Positions 27,547 to 36,000 of a DNA stretch of 64,000 bases are shown here, piece after piece; position 1 is the stretch's first letter, and the number at the start of each line of letters is the position of its first letter. Source of the stretch: DSYU01 sp964437595 (lineage in GTDB: Bacteria; Chloroflexota; Anaerolineae; Anaerolineales; Anaerolineaceae); NCBI GenBank assembly GCA_964437595.1, contig CAYTHO010000012.1:1-64000 (forward strand), read 5' to 3'. The notes below the pieces were generated by a model. It was not told the DNA's origin and did no database searches. It was given only the letters and a program-made list of their open reading frames with translations. Made by a program: the position numbers and the translations under genes.

Positions 27547-28062
27547 GGACGTGGTCGCTCAGAAAGATGGAATCAAGCGATTCCAATTCAGGGCGGCTGA
27601 TATGAACCGAATCAATCAGTTCACATCACGTGCATCCTGTGATCCTCGAGTAATATATGCTGGTGATGTGGTTGTGGTTGAGGGGGTATGCGGGCAAAAC
27701 CTATCGCATGTTGGGCCTCGCAAAACTGCTGGTGCGAACCCATGTAGATTTTATATTGCGATTCGTTTCGACGCGCTGGTTGGTTCTTGTGTATTGCAGT
27801 TCGCGGTATGTTACTCGCCCAAGTTTGGACTTTTTACGCGAACGGCCTGTGTCGGGGTGTGATCTTGTGTTTCGGATCGTACGCTTGTGTGTGCGTACGG
27901 TATCTCGCTGCTAGTGGTACTTGTGGTATATACCCTTTGGCCATCTGTCGGGCTGTTGGTTTGTTGAAAATATTATAGCGGTAATTTTGATTTTTGTAAA
28001 CCGGTTTTGCTAAATTGGGCGCTGGAAAATTTGCCAGAAAGGTTTGAAAAGGAAGATCTCCG
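27547..28062. other. about 500-bp non-coding stretch upstream of the replication genes
   Basis: Open frames here match nothing I know and have odd composition rich in GTGT and TTG. A perfect 7-bp inverted repeat CGTACGC/GCGTACG (27878-27884, 27893-27899, 8-nt spacer) could be a regulator site. It may hold the origin or control region of the element, but I see no iterons. Confidence 0.4.
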
Positions 28063-28112
28063 CTCTGTTCAATAACATTGTAACGAAAATCATTCTTGCG
28101 ACAATGTTATTA
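28063..28112. repeat. 50-bp direct repeat, copy A, with an 11-bp inverted repeat
   Basis: CTCTGTTC then AATAACATTGT (28071-28081), 19-nt spacer, ACAATGTTATT (28101-28111). It matches 31133-31182 at 45 of 50 positions by my count. It overlaps the vapC stop codon. Confidence 0.75.
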
Positions 28113-28535
28113 CGCCTCCTCCCAGGGGTTTTTTAACGGAATACCCGTATTCACAAAATGGGCAGTGTTGCGTGTTACCAGGGTGCAATGATGCTGTTGG
28201 GTCGTTGCGGCCAGGAGCGCATCCATCGCTGATATTGGACGACCAGCAGCTTCCAGCTGGGCATGCAGGGTTCCCCACAGAAGCATTGTCTCTGTATCGA
28301 TAGGAAGGATATGTTCCTCGAAGCGGGTCAAAAGATCCTCATGGAGCCATCTGTCCAGCAGTTCTTTCCTTTTGGATTTGGGCAGCTTTTCAATGCCCTT
28401 CTTGAGTTCCCCAATCGCGATCACACTCAAAAATATGGTATCCGGATCCACTTCTTCTATCCACTGGATCACGTTCGGGTTGGGTTGGGCCGCAACCAGT
28501 TCTGAGATAACGTTGGTATCGAGGATGTAGTTCAC
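28110..28535 (-). CDS. VapC-like PIN-domain ribonuclease toxin
   Basis: 141 aa from GTG 28535, overlapping the antitoxin stop. A PIN domain: ILDTNVISEL with the first acidic residue Asp6, IGELKKGIEKL with Glu42, and ISAMDALLAATTQQH with Asp near 104 followed by LVTRNTAHF. Similar to FitB/VapC toxins that cut RNA in a Mg-dependent way. It forms a coupled pair with the Phd/YefM-type antitoxin. The 3' end runs into a 50-bp repeat. Confidence 0.9.
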   Translation of the reverse strand: MNYILDTNVISELVAAQPNPNVIQWIEEVDPDTIFLSVIAIGELKKGIEKLPKSKRKELLDRWLHEDLLTRFEEHILPIDTETMLLWGTLHAQLEAAGRPISAMDALLAATTQQHHCTLVTRNTAHFVNTGIPLKNPWEEA

Positions 28536-28786
28536 AGATCAATATCTCTCGGTAAGCTTTGGTCGCGTTCAAGGTCCAACTCAATACCCACGAGAGGGGA
28601 TTGGCGGAAGAATTCCACCAGGCTGGTTTTGGATTTTTTCAAACGGTTATATTCCGCCTTGGAAAGGACAACCACAACCTCCTCTCCATGGCGCGTGACC
28701 GTCTGCGGCCCTTCGCTGAGCGCGCGATTGACCACCTCACTGAAACGGTTTTTTGCTTCCTGCAGCTGCCATACGGTGTCTGCCAT
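28532..28786 (-). CDS. Phd/YefM-type antitoxin of the VapC-like toxin
   Basis: 84 aa from ATG 28786 with GAGGTG upstream. TVWQLQEAKNRFSEVVNRAL and GPQTVTRHGEEVVVVLSKAE are the DNA-binding N-terminal fold of PhdYeFM antitoxins; the charged C-terminus (VEFFRQSPLVGIELDLERDQ) should wrap the toxin. A palindrome lies between promoter and start, consistent with autorepression. Confidence 0.9.
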   Translation of the reverse strand: MADTVWQLQEAKNRFSEVVNRALSEGPQTVTRHGEEVVVVLSKAEYNRLKKSKTSLVEFFRQSPLVGIELDLERDQSLPRDIDL

Positions 28787-28801
28787 TTTCACCTCATTCC
28801 G

Positions 28802-28816
28802 TCTAGACTGTCTAGA
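28802..28816. promoter_or_regulatory. operator palindrome of the toxin-antitoxin operon
   Basis: TCTAGAC-T-GTCTAGA, a perfect 7-bp inverted repeat 16 bp upstream of the antitoxin ATG, directly after the -10 box. Likely bound by the antitoxin. Confidence 0.75.
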
Positions 28817-28844
28817 TAATAGCATACAAGGAGGAAAAAGTCAA
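28816..28844 (-). promoter_or_regulatory. sigma70-type promoter of the toxin-antitoxin operon
   Basis: On the - strand: TTGACT (28844-28839), 17-bp spacer, TATTAT (28821-28816). The operator palindrome covers the likely transcription start. Confidence 0.8.
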
Positions 28845-28952
28845 TTCGCCACCGTGTTGTCAAGGGCCGCATTGAATCACCTCGGAAATTGGGGAGAGAT
28901 CGCGGATCATAGCGGTTCATTTTTATACTTGATTTAACTTCGAAGATGAATC

Positions 28953-28992
28953 CAATTAGGTTAATTAACCTAAAGGGCGATTAACCTAATTG
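28953..28992. repeat. 13-bp perfect inverted repeat with TTAACCTAA direct repeats
   Basis: CAATTAGGTTAAT (28953-28965) and ATTAACCTAATTG (28980-28992), 14-nt spacer. GGTTAATTAACC inside is itself a palindrome and ATTAACCTAA occurs at 28964 and 28980, giving a 16-bp period. Looks like a regulator-binding cluster; the nearest complete gene is the toxin-antitoxin pair. Confidence 0.6.
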
Positions 28993-29060
28993 AACTACTT
29001 TTACCCCCCTTGATCAACAGCACCTTTTCACGGACCGGGATGCAGAACTCGGTTACAAAT

Positions 29061-29562
29061 TCACTTTGGGTCTGGGCAGTCGATACCGCCTGTTGCGCGG
29101 AGACCATCTATGTTTACCGGCATCCAGACGTACTGGCAGGCCTGGAACGGCGGGGGTGGTGTGATGGTATGCAGGGGGTCGGGTGGGTGGATGCGCCAGA
29201 CCCCTTTGAAAATGATGAACCACACCGGCGTATCCAGAGGGATCCCTTCATACGACTGCTCACCTGGGCGCTCCGCCCTCTTTTTTGCCTCGGCCAGAGT
29301 CATTCGCTCGGCAAACAGCACATCGGGGGGCTGGAGACTTCCAGGCGGGTGCCCCCAGAAAGACGCGCGCTGCAATGACCGCCTGCACCCGGTCAGTAAT
29401 GGGCAGCCTGGGGGAATACGCCCGAAGCGTGCTTTCTGGAATCGGCGTCCGGAGGCGCAGTTCTTCTGCTCGCTGTTGGATGCGCATTGTAGCCGCGAAG
29501 ATCAGAACCACCAAACCAACCAGCTAGCCCAAGGCAACCGCTACGGATTTTCGTTGCACCAT
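29061..29562 (-). pseudogene. decayed small membrane-anchored protein (amber stop plus frameshift)
   Basis: A gene start with a strong ribosome site (GGAAGGAGG) begins at ATG 29562: MVQRKSVAVALG, then TAG at codon 13 (29526-29524), then LVGLVVLIFAATMRIQQRAE in the same frame. A CAG-to-TAG change inside a membrane helix explains it. Near 29350-29375 the frame shifts; the rest (LFAERMTLAEAKKRAERPG, DTPVWFIIFKGVWRIHPPDP) ends at 29061. The original protein would have had one N-terminal membrane helix and an outside domain of about 140 residues. Family unknown to me. Confidence 0.6.
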
Positions 29563-29668
29563 TTTCCTGTTCCTCCTTCCCTGGCAGCTCCGTGATCCTT
29601 ACTTGCCCCCAGGTAGTGGGTATTGTATTGGTCATCCCTTGTTAGCAAGATGCCAGGGTTCGAATGGG

Positions 29669-31126
29669 TCACTTCTCGTACACCTGCAGGAAGGTTTTCT
29701 CCATCTCCTGCAAGGTGACTAACTGGACACCCAGTTCCCTGGCTGTATCTGCTGCAGCCGCCGTGAATCCCTCGCGCGCAAAAAGGATGTACTGCACCTG
29801 CCAGCCTTCCGCCACCTGCGGCATGCGCTGGCTGCGTTTGATCAGATCGGTCAGGGTGGCGCGGCTCACCGGATCTTTGCCCCACTTCACCTCTCCAATC
29901 AACAGCTGCTTCTGGCGCGGTTTGGCGGCAACCACATCCAGCTGCACCCCCTGTCCCCGGTACTGCCGCCAGTAGCTGCCCACGATTTCCGGCTCAAAGC
30001 CCAGCTGCCCGGTCACCCCGGCTGCCAGTGTCCACTCCCGGCACAGCTCCTCAAACACGTACGCGCCGATAAAGGCACGCAAGTCTTGGGAGATCTGGTC
30101 CACAACCACATCCAGATATCCCCGTTCGATTTTTGACAGGTGCGGGACCATGAAGCGGTAGTAGAACTGCAAGAAGGGATCGCGCAGATAATATTTTCCT
30201 TTCCGGCCCTCCGCGGATGTCAAAATGGGATCGCGCCGCTCGATCAACTCCAGCTCTTCCAGAATGCGCATATAGTGGCTGAGACTGCTCTCCGTCACCC
30301 CGGCCATTCTGGCGATCTCGCCCCATTTATGATACCCGCCGGCGATCGCCGACAGGATCGACTCGAACGACTGCGGTTCTTTGAGCTGTTCGTGCAGCAT
30401 CACCGCCGGGTCTCCCAGCATGATGCTGCCCGGGATGAGGCATTCCGCGCGCAGCGCGGAGGTAAATGTCTTCGCCCGGGTAAAAAGGTTCAGGTAGGCC
30501 GGTACGCCACCGGTAACGGCGTAGATCGCCACGCGTTCATCGGCCGGGCGCTCGGGAAACAAATCAATCACCGAGGCATAGGGTAGGGGGCGCAGCCGGA
30601 GCAGCGAAGTAGCCCGGCCGTACAGCGGCGCCTGGTATGAGATCACTTCGCGCTCCATCATCCCAACCAGTGAGCCGGTCAGCACCAGGCGCAGGTTGGC
30701 GATCTTTGATAAGCGATGGTCCCAGAGCTTTTGGATCAGGCTGGTCAGCGCCGGATCGTTGCGCAGCAGGTAGGTAAATTCATCAATAACCACGAACTGC
30801 GGCGTCGAAAACTGGGCAACAATATCCGCCAGCTGGTTGAGGGCCGCCTCCCAATCGGGAAAGGTGAAATCGGCGGAGGGCGCGGCGGCGAAGCGCGGGT
30901 CATACTGGAAGAGGGCCTGGGAAAAGTCGCGCAGCTGGTAGGCACTGTTGTGGGTGGTGGCCATCCAGTATAAGCCACCAGAGATTTGGCGGCTTTCTAG
31001 AAAGTGGGTGAGCAGGCGGGTTTTTCCCACGCGCCTGCGGCCAAACAGGATCATCAGCCCGGCTTCCGGCGTCTGGTAAAAGTGTTCTAAAGCGAGGAAC
31101 TCGCGTTTGCGACCGATGAATTGCAT
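29669..31126 (-). CDS. AAA ATPase with DUF234-type C-terminal nuclease-like domain
   Basis: 485 aa from ATG 31126 (GTG two codons earlier overlaps the ribosome site). FIGRKREFLALEHFY, the Walker A LFGRRRVGKTRLL near residue 30, and Walker B FVVIDEFTYLL near 140 show an archaeal-type ATPase. A winged helix (IARMAGVTESSLSHYMRILE) and a DUF234 end with IGEVKWGKDPVSRATL, a PD-(D/E)xK-like E-V-K motif, follow. Common, often multi-copy and poorly understood in Chloroflexota and archaea. An inverted repeat and a TATAAT box directly upstream suggest autoregulation. Confidence 0.82.
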   Translation of the reverse strand: MQFIGRKREFLALEHFYQTPEAGLMILFGRRRVGKTRLLTHFLESRQISGGLYWMATTHNSAYQLRDFSQALFQYDPRFAAAPSADFTFPDWEAALNQLADIVAQFSTPQFVVIDEFTYLLRNDPALTSLIQKLWDHRLSKIANLRLVLTGSLVGMMEREVISYQAPLYGRATSLLRLRPLPYASVIDLFPERPADERVAIYAVTGGVPAYLNLFTRAKTFTSALRAECLIPGSIMLGDPAVMLHEQLKEPQSFESILSAIAGGYHKWGEIARMAGVTESSLSHYMRILEELELIERRDPILTSAEGRKGKYYLRDPFLQFYYRFMVPHLSKIERGYLDVVVDQISQDLRAFIGAYVFEELCREWTLAAGVTGQLGFEPEIVGSYWRQYRGQGVQLDVVAAKPRQKQLLIGEVKWGKDPVSRATLTDLIKRSQRMPQVAEGWQVQYILFAREGFTAAAADTARELGVQLVTLQEMEKTFLQVYEK

Positions 31127-31132
31127 GCTCAC

Positions 31133-31184
31133 CTCTGTTCAATAACATTGTGGATAAAATCATTGTTGCGACAATGTTATTATA
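31133..31184. promoter_or_regulatory. 50-bp repeat copy B: operator/promoter of the DUF234 ATPase
   Basis: AATAACATTGT (31141-31151) and ACAATGTTATT (31171-31181) form a perfect 11-bp inverted repeat; CATTGT-TGCG-ACAATG nests inside it. On the - strand a TATAAT lies at 31184-31179, just before the repeat and about 55 bp upstream of the ATG. Its -35 box is weak. Copy A lies at 28063-28112. Confidence 0.6.
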
Positions 31185-31272
31185 CATCGGATTACCCCAT
31201 CGTTCATTCAATATGTCGGATCTCAAAGTTATTGAGAGTCTCTCACAGTACTTGAGAGTGGAATCAAAGATA

Positions 31273-31403
31273 TTGAGAGTAGCCTAATATGCTTGAACAT
31301 CTCTTGCTTTCTTCATTATGTGCACAGGCCAGGTGGTTAGATCGCCAACACGGGCATTTAGGATACTCTCAGTATATCTGCACAAAAATTAGGCTACTCT
31401 CAA
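31273..31403. repeat. 16-bp perfect inverted repeat 115 bp apart
   Basis: TTGAGAGTAGCCTAAT (31273-31288) and ATTAGGCTACTCTCAA (31388-31403). Further TTGAGAGT copies lie at 31232 and 31252 and ACTCTC copies at 31365 and 31418. Could be the ends of a small lost element or paired regulator sites. Confidence 0.7.
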
Positions 31404-31460
31404 CAACTGCGCTTCCCACTCTCGTTATCTTTGCAAAAACCGCCCTTTTCAGGCGTTTCG

Positions 31461-31597
31461 CTCTCATTATCTGTGAGACCCGACAAATAGGTGTAGAGTC
31501 TCAGAAATAATGAGACTGTCTTAAATATATACCCCAGTCTCATTATTTTTGAGACAAATCGCGCTTTTCTCCCTGATCGTCTCATCATTTTTGAGGC
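31461..31597. repeat. four GTCTCA-N7-TGAGAC palindromes
   Basis: Units begin at 31461 (TCTCA/TGAGA core), 31498 (perfect), 31537 (perfect) and 31579 (last arm TGAGGC). Spacings are 37, 39 and 42 bp, and the 7-nt centres are AT-rich (TTATCTG, GAAATAA, TTATTTT, TCATTTT). This looks like an array of sites for one dimeric DNA-binding protein. Confidence 0.75.
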
Positions 31598-31694
31598 TCT
31601 ACATAATAGGTGAAAGCAGGACAGGTTGAAAGAGATGGCTTCACCTCGACCGTTCATAAACATCAGTTGATGTTGCCTTGATTTCATCTCTTCG

Positions 31695-31729
31695 TGTACA
31701 AACATGCAATCTGATTGCACATCTGTACA
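31695..31729. promoter_or_regulatory. 35-bp palindromic operator over the DUF4143 ATPase promoter
   Basis: TGTACA (31695-31700) and GCAATC (31706-31711) mirror GATTGC (31713-31718) and TGTACA (31724-31729) about a centre at 31712; 14 of 17 pairs match. It covers the -35 box, so binding should repress. Confidence 0.7.
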
Positions 31730-31743
31730 ATCCGTGCTATCAT
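31715..31743 (+). promoter_or_regulatory. sigma70-type promoter of the DUF4143 ATPase gene
   Basis: TTGCAC (31715-31720), 17-bp spacer, TATCAT (31738-31743), 50 bp upstream of the ATG at 31794. Confidence 0.7.
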
Positions 31744-31793
31744 AAAATTGCAAAAAATCGGCAAGCCGTCTCAATAGAGTGGAGGTCCCTTCT

Positions 31794-32966
31794 ATGATTC
31801 CAAGAAATCTCACCAGCAAAATGCTTGCCCTTGCCCAAAAATTCCAGGTCATCACCCTCACCGGCCCCCGCCAGTCCGGTAAAACGACCCTCGTCAGGGC
31901 TGCCTTCCCCAACTTCCCCTACATATCCCTCGAAGATCCCGACATCCGTCAGTTCGCCCTCACCGACCCGCGCGGCTTCCTCGCCAACTACCCCGCCGGC
32001 GCCATCCTCGATGAAATCCAGCACACCCCCGAACTCTTCTCCTACATCCAGACCCTCGTCGACCAGAACCGCCAGGTACAGTTCGTTCTCACCGGCTCCT
32101 CCAATTTCCTCCTCATGGAGAGCATCAGCCAAACCCTCGCCGGTCGTACCGCCATCCTACATCTACTGCCCCTCTCCATTGATGAACTGCAGCAGGCTGC
32201 CACCCCTGAAGTCTTGTCCAATGAACCCTACGAGAGCCTCATCTTCAAGGGACTCTACCCGCGCATCTACGACCGTGACATTCCCCCTGCCGATTTCTAT
32301 CCTCCTTACATCCAGACCTACCTGGAAAAAGACGTGCGCCTGATGAAAAATATCGGGGACATCAACACCTTCATCCAGTTCATCCGACTGTGCGCCGGGC
32401 GTATCGGCCAGCTCCTTAACCATACCGGCTTGGCTGCCGATGCTGGCATCAGCACCAACACCGCCAGATCTTGGCTCTCCGTACTCGAAAGCTCCTACAT
32501 CCTTTACCGCCTCCAGCCCTACCATCGCAACTTCAACAAGCGCCTGGTCAAAGCGCCCAAGCTATACTTCTACGATACCGGTGTGGCCTGCTCCCTGCTT
32601 GGCATCCGCCAGGCCGACCAGGTCCAGTTCCATTACATGAAAGGCGCTTTGTTTGAAAACCTTATCCTCAACGAATTTATCAAAGGCAGCTACAACCATG
32701 GCGAGAACCGCCAGCCTTACTTCTGGCAAGACAACCACGGCAAGGAGATCGACTGCCTTTTAGAAAACGGCGCCGCCATCACCCCGGTCGAGATCAAATC
32801 TGGCAGAACCCTCTCTGCTAGCTACTTTGAAAACCTCAAATACTGGCGTCCCCTTGCCTCCCTGCCCCAAGATCTTGGCTACGTTGTCTACGGCGGCGAT
32901 CAATCTATGCAGACCAGTGCCGGCGCCCTCATCAGCTGGCGTCACCTCAACCGCATCCCCGGCTGA
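31794..32966 (+). CDS. AAA_14/DUF4143 family ATPase
   Basis: 390 aa from ATG 31794 with GGAGG nine bases upstream; the GTG at 31779 lies before that site. Walker A TLTGPRQSGKTTLVRAAF (about residue 22), Walker B AILDEIQHTPEL (about 75), sensor FVLTGSSNFLLM, then DUF4143 with QTYLEKDVRLM and a C-terminal PD-(D/E)xK-like part (EIDCLLENG, VEIKSG). Widespread, multi-copy family often near mobile DNA; cellular role unknown. The high pyrimidine-rich codon use (many C-ended codons) differs from neighbours. It has an elaborate upstream control region. Confidence 0.85.
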   Translation: MIPRNLTSKMLALAQKFQVITLTGPRQSGKTTLVRAAFPNFPYISLEDPDIRQFALTDPRGFLANYPAGAILDEIQHTPELFSYIQTLVDQNRQVQFVLTGSSNFLLMESISQTLAGRTAILHLLPLSIDELQQAATPEVLSNEPYESLIFKGLYPRIYDRDIPPADFYPPYIQTYLEKDVRLMKNIGDINTFIQFIRLCAGRIGQLLNHTGLAADAGISTNTARSWLSVLESSYILYRLQPYHRNFNKRLVKAPKLYFYDTGVACSLLGIRQADQVQFHYMKGALFENLILNEFIKGSYNHGENRQPYFWQDNHGKEIDCLLENGAAITPVEIKSGRTLSASYFENLKYWRPLASLPQDLGYVVYGGDQSMQTSAGALISWRHLNRIPG

Positions 32967-33070
32967 TCCCCATCTGCCCCATCTTCACCCACACACTCAC
33001 CTCATCCAGGGCTCCCCGTATGAGGTGGTCTCCTCATTCAACATAGCACCACCCGCGTCACCGCCAACTG

Positions 33071-36000
33071 CTACGACTTCTCTTTAGATGCCTTCCCAAT
33101 CGCCATATTGACCGGTACCTGGGTCAGGAACATCTCCCGCTCATCCTGATCTTCAATCCGCCCGGCTTGCTCCTGCACCGCCGCCTGCGCCTGCTGTAAA
33201 TATTCGCCTGCCTTGGGATCTTCACTGGCGGCCAGCATGCGGTAGTGGTTGAAATAAATCGCCTGCTCTTCTTCCACATCCTGCTGCGCGGCGAGCAGCT
33301 TGATCGCCAGATCCGAGGCCTCTCTTGCCCCCTGTTTCTCTCCCAGGCCCAGCAGCGCCTGGCCCAGGTGCGATAAATTCTCGATCCGCTCGGCCTTCAG
33401 CACCAGTTTCTCGCAGCGGGCGATGGCCGAGCGCAGGCACTCCGTTGCCTGGGCGAACTGGCCGCGTTGAATAGCCAGCAGCCCAAAGCCCTGCTCCACA
33501 TAAGCCAGCCCGCGCTCGTTGAAGGCTACCTGCTGCCACATGGCCTGGGAGTCGTTGAAATAGGCCTCAGCATCGTCCGATTTCCCTTGCTGTAATCGGG
33601 TCAGCCCCAGGTAGAACAGGGCAAAGGCCTGGCCGGTGATATCGTTGTTGCCCTTCTTCAGCGCCAGCGACTGCTCAAACTGCGCCAGCGCCTTCTCATA
33701 TTGCCCGAGGCGCATGGTCACCCGCGCCAGGTTGGTCAGGTGGATGCCTTCCTGGAAGCTGTCGCCGCGGGCGCGGGCGTTGTCCAGCGCGGACTGGTGG
33801 TGGCGCGCTGCCAGGGGGTAATCGCCCTGCTTGAGCGCCACCATCCCCAGGTACATTACGCTCCATGCTTCGCTCTTGGGGTCCTGCAGGTCGCGCTGGA
33901 TCCCGGCGGCTTCTTCCAGCCAGGCGCGCGCGTCCGGGTAATTGCCCATCTCATAGGCCTTGACCCCCATGGCGTACAGCGCGCCGGCCTGCCCGGCCCG
34001 GTCGCCCAGGGCGCGGTAAATGGCCAGCGTCTGGCGCGTGTACTCGATGCAGGTGGCCGGGGCGTATTTTTCCTCGGCCTTACGCGCCGCCATCTTTAGA
34101 TAGGTGAGCGCTTTCTGCGTATCGGCGCTGTGGCCAAAGTGGTAGGCTAAGAGCTCGCAGTTCGCCTCCAGCGCATCGGCGTAGGCGCTCTCCAGCCGCT
34201 CGGCGACCCGCTGGTGCAGCTCCCGGCGGTTGGCGACCAGCAGGCTGTCGTAAGCCACCTCGTGCACCAGCGTATCCGGGAAGCCATACAGCGTGTCGAG
34301 CGCGGCGTCATTGGGCAGCACCAGCCCGCCCCGCTCTAATTGGGCCAGCCACAGGTCGATTTCGGCGGTGGCCTGGGCCAGGTTGCGCAGCAGCTCCAGG
34401 CGGAACTGCCGCCCGATTACCGCTGCCATCTGCAGCGCCTGGCGGGCGTCCTCGGTCAGGCGGTCGATGCGCGCGGCAATGGCGGCATGCAGGCTGGCCG
34501 GGATAGCCACCTGGCGGATGCGCTCGGTCACAAACCAGTTGCCCGCCCGTTCTGGGTCGGGTGCTACGGCCCCGGCCTCGATCAGCGCGCGCACCAGCTC
34601 TTCCAGGTAAAAGGGGTTCCCGGCGGCTTTGTTCAAGATATCCGCGCGGTGCTCCTCAGGGAAAACGGCGCCAGGCAGCAGCCGTTCCAGCAGCGTACCG
34701 GCGGCGGCGCTCTCCAGCGGCTCCAGGCCCAGCTCGAAGTAGCGGTGCGGGTATTCGCCCTCCGCCCGGTCGCGCAGCTTCCAGCAGCCCTGCTCGCGCA
34801 GGGGGCGGAACAGCAGGCAGATCAGCACCGGCGCCTGGTCGGTGACCTTGAGCAGGTGCCCAAACAGGGCCAGCGAGGCCTCGTCGGCCCAGTGCAGGTC
34901 GTCCAGGGCGATCACCAGCGGGCGCAGGTGTGCCTGGGCGATGATCAGCTCGCTCGCCGCCCAAAAGGTCTGCTTCTGGCGCACCTTGGGATCTTCTTTC
35001 TTGACCCAGGCCCACTCCTCGCCCAGTTCCAGGCCCATCATATGCGCTAAATACGGCACAGCGTCCATAGCCTGCTCGCCCAGCAGCGCCTCGCAGCGTT
35101 CGCTCAACCGGAACAGTACATCGTCCTGGCTGGCGCTGGGGGCCACCTCCAGCAGGCCGCGCAGCAGCTGGGCCGCCATCCAATAGCCGGCCTGCTGGCT
35201 GAAGGACAGCGCGCGGGCCTCGACCCACTGCATTTTCTCTCCGGCGGGCTGGCCGCCCATCCAGGCGCGCAGTTCGCGCAGCAGGCGCGACTTGCCCAGC
35301 CCGCTGTGCCCCGTGATTGACAAAATCTGCCCGCGCCCGGCCAAAAACAGCCCCGCGCGCTCTTGGGCGGCCTTCAACTGCGCGTCGCGCCCGGTCAGCG
35401 GGCTTTCGCCACTCTCCAGCCCGCGCGTGCGCCCTACCTCGCCCCGCCGGCGGATGGCGGAGAAGGTGGGGATCTTGATCTCCTTGCCCTTGACCTTAAT
35501 CTCGCCGCGGTCTTCCAGCTCAATAAAGGCGTCCACGGCGTCGCGGGTGCGGCGGCTGAGGTAAATCTGCCCCCAGGGGGCGTTGCTCATCAGCCGGGCG
35601 GCCATGTTGATATCATCGCCCATCAGGGTGTATTCCTGGCGCAGGTCGGGGGCGCCGGCGTTCCCGGCGAACAGGTGCCCGGTGTTGATGCCTACCCGCT
35701 GCTCAAAGCGGAACACCCCGCTGGCGGTGCGCAGCGCGGCAAACTCTTTGCGCACCACTTCCTGCATCTCCAGAGCGGTGTACAGCGCGCGCACCGGGTC
35801 GTCCTCGTGGGCGCGCGGCGCGCCAAAGAAGATCACCATGCGGTCACCTACCGCGTACTGGTCCATGCGCGCGGTAGTGCCCTCGTAGCGCTCGACGATC
35901 TCGGCCATCTTGCAGAAGTAGTGGTTGAGGTGCTGGTTGATCAGCCCGGGATCGCTCTCGCCGTGCTTCTCGATCAGCTTGCTGATGCCCTTATAGTTGA

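Larger units (their letters stand above)
31183..31793. other. 600-bp AT-rich non-coding region packed with repeats between two divergent ATPase genes
   Basis: No credible coding region. It holds copies of TTGAGAGT, a 16-bp inverted repeat, four GTCTCA-N7-TGAGAC palindromes and a 35-bp palindrome over a promoter; each is listed separately. Confidence 0.7.

Noticed and set aside
27545..27978. Small + strand frames of 60-105 codons upstream of the replication genes
   Set aside because: No ribosome site and no similarity to anything I know; Cys/Val-rich composition looks like non-coding DNA.
29010..29595. Overlapping + strand frames of 80-160 codons in the VapBC-ATPase gap
   Set aside because: No start sites or domains; they oppose a decayed - strand gene with a membrane helix and a good ribosome site.
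29651..29675. GGTTCGAAT sequence like a tRNA T-loop
   Set aside because: The flanking five bases do not pair and no acceptor or anticodon arm can be built around it; it lies at the 3' end of the ATPase gene.
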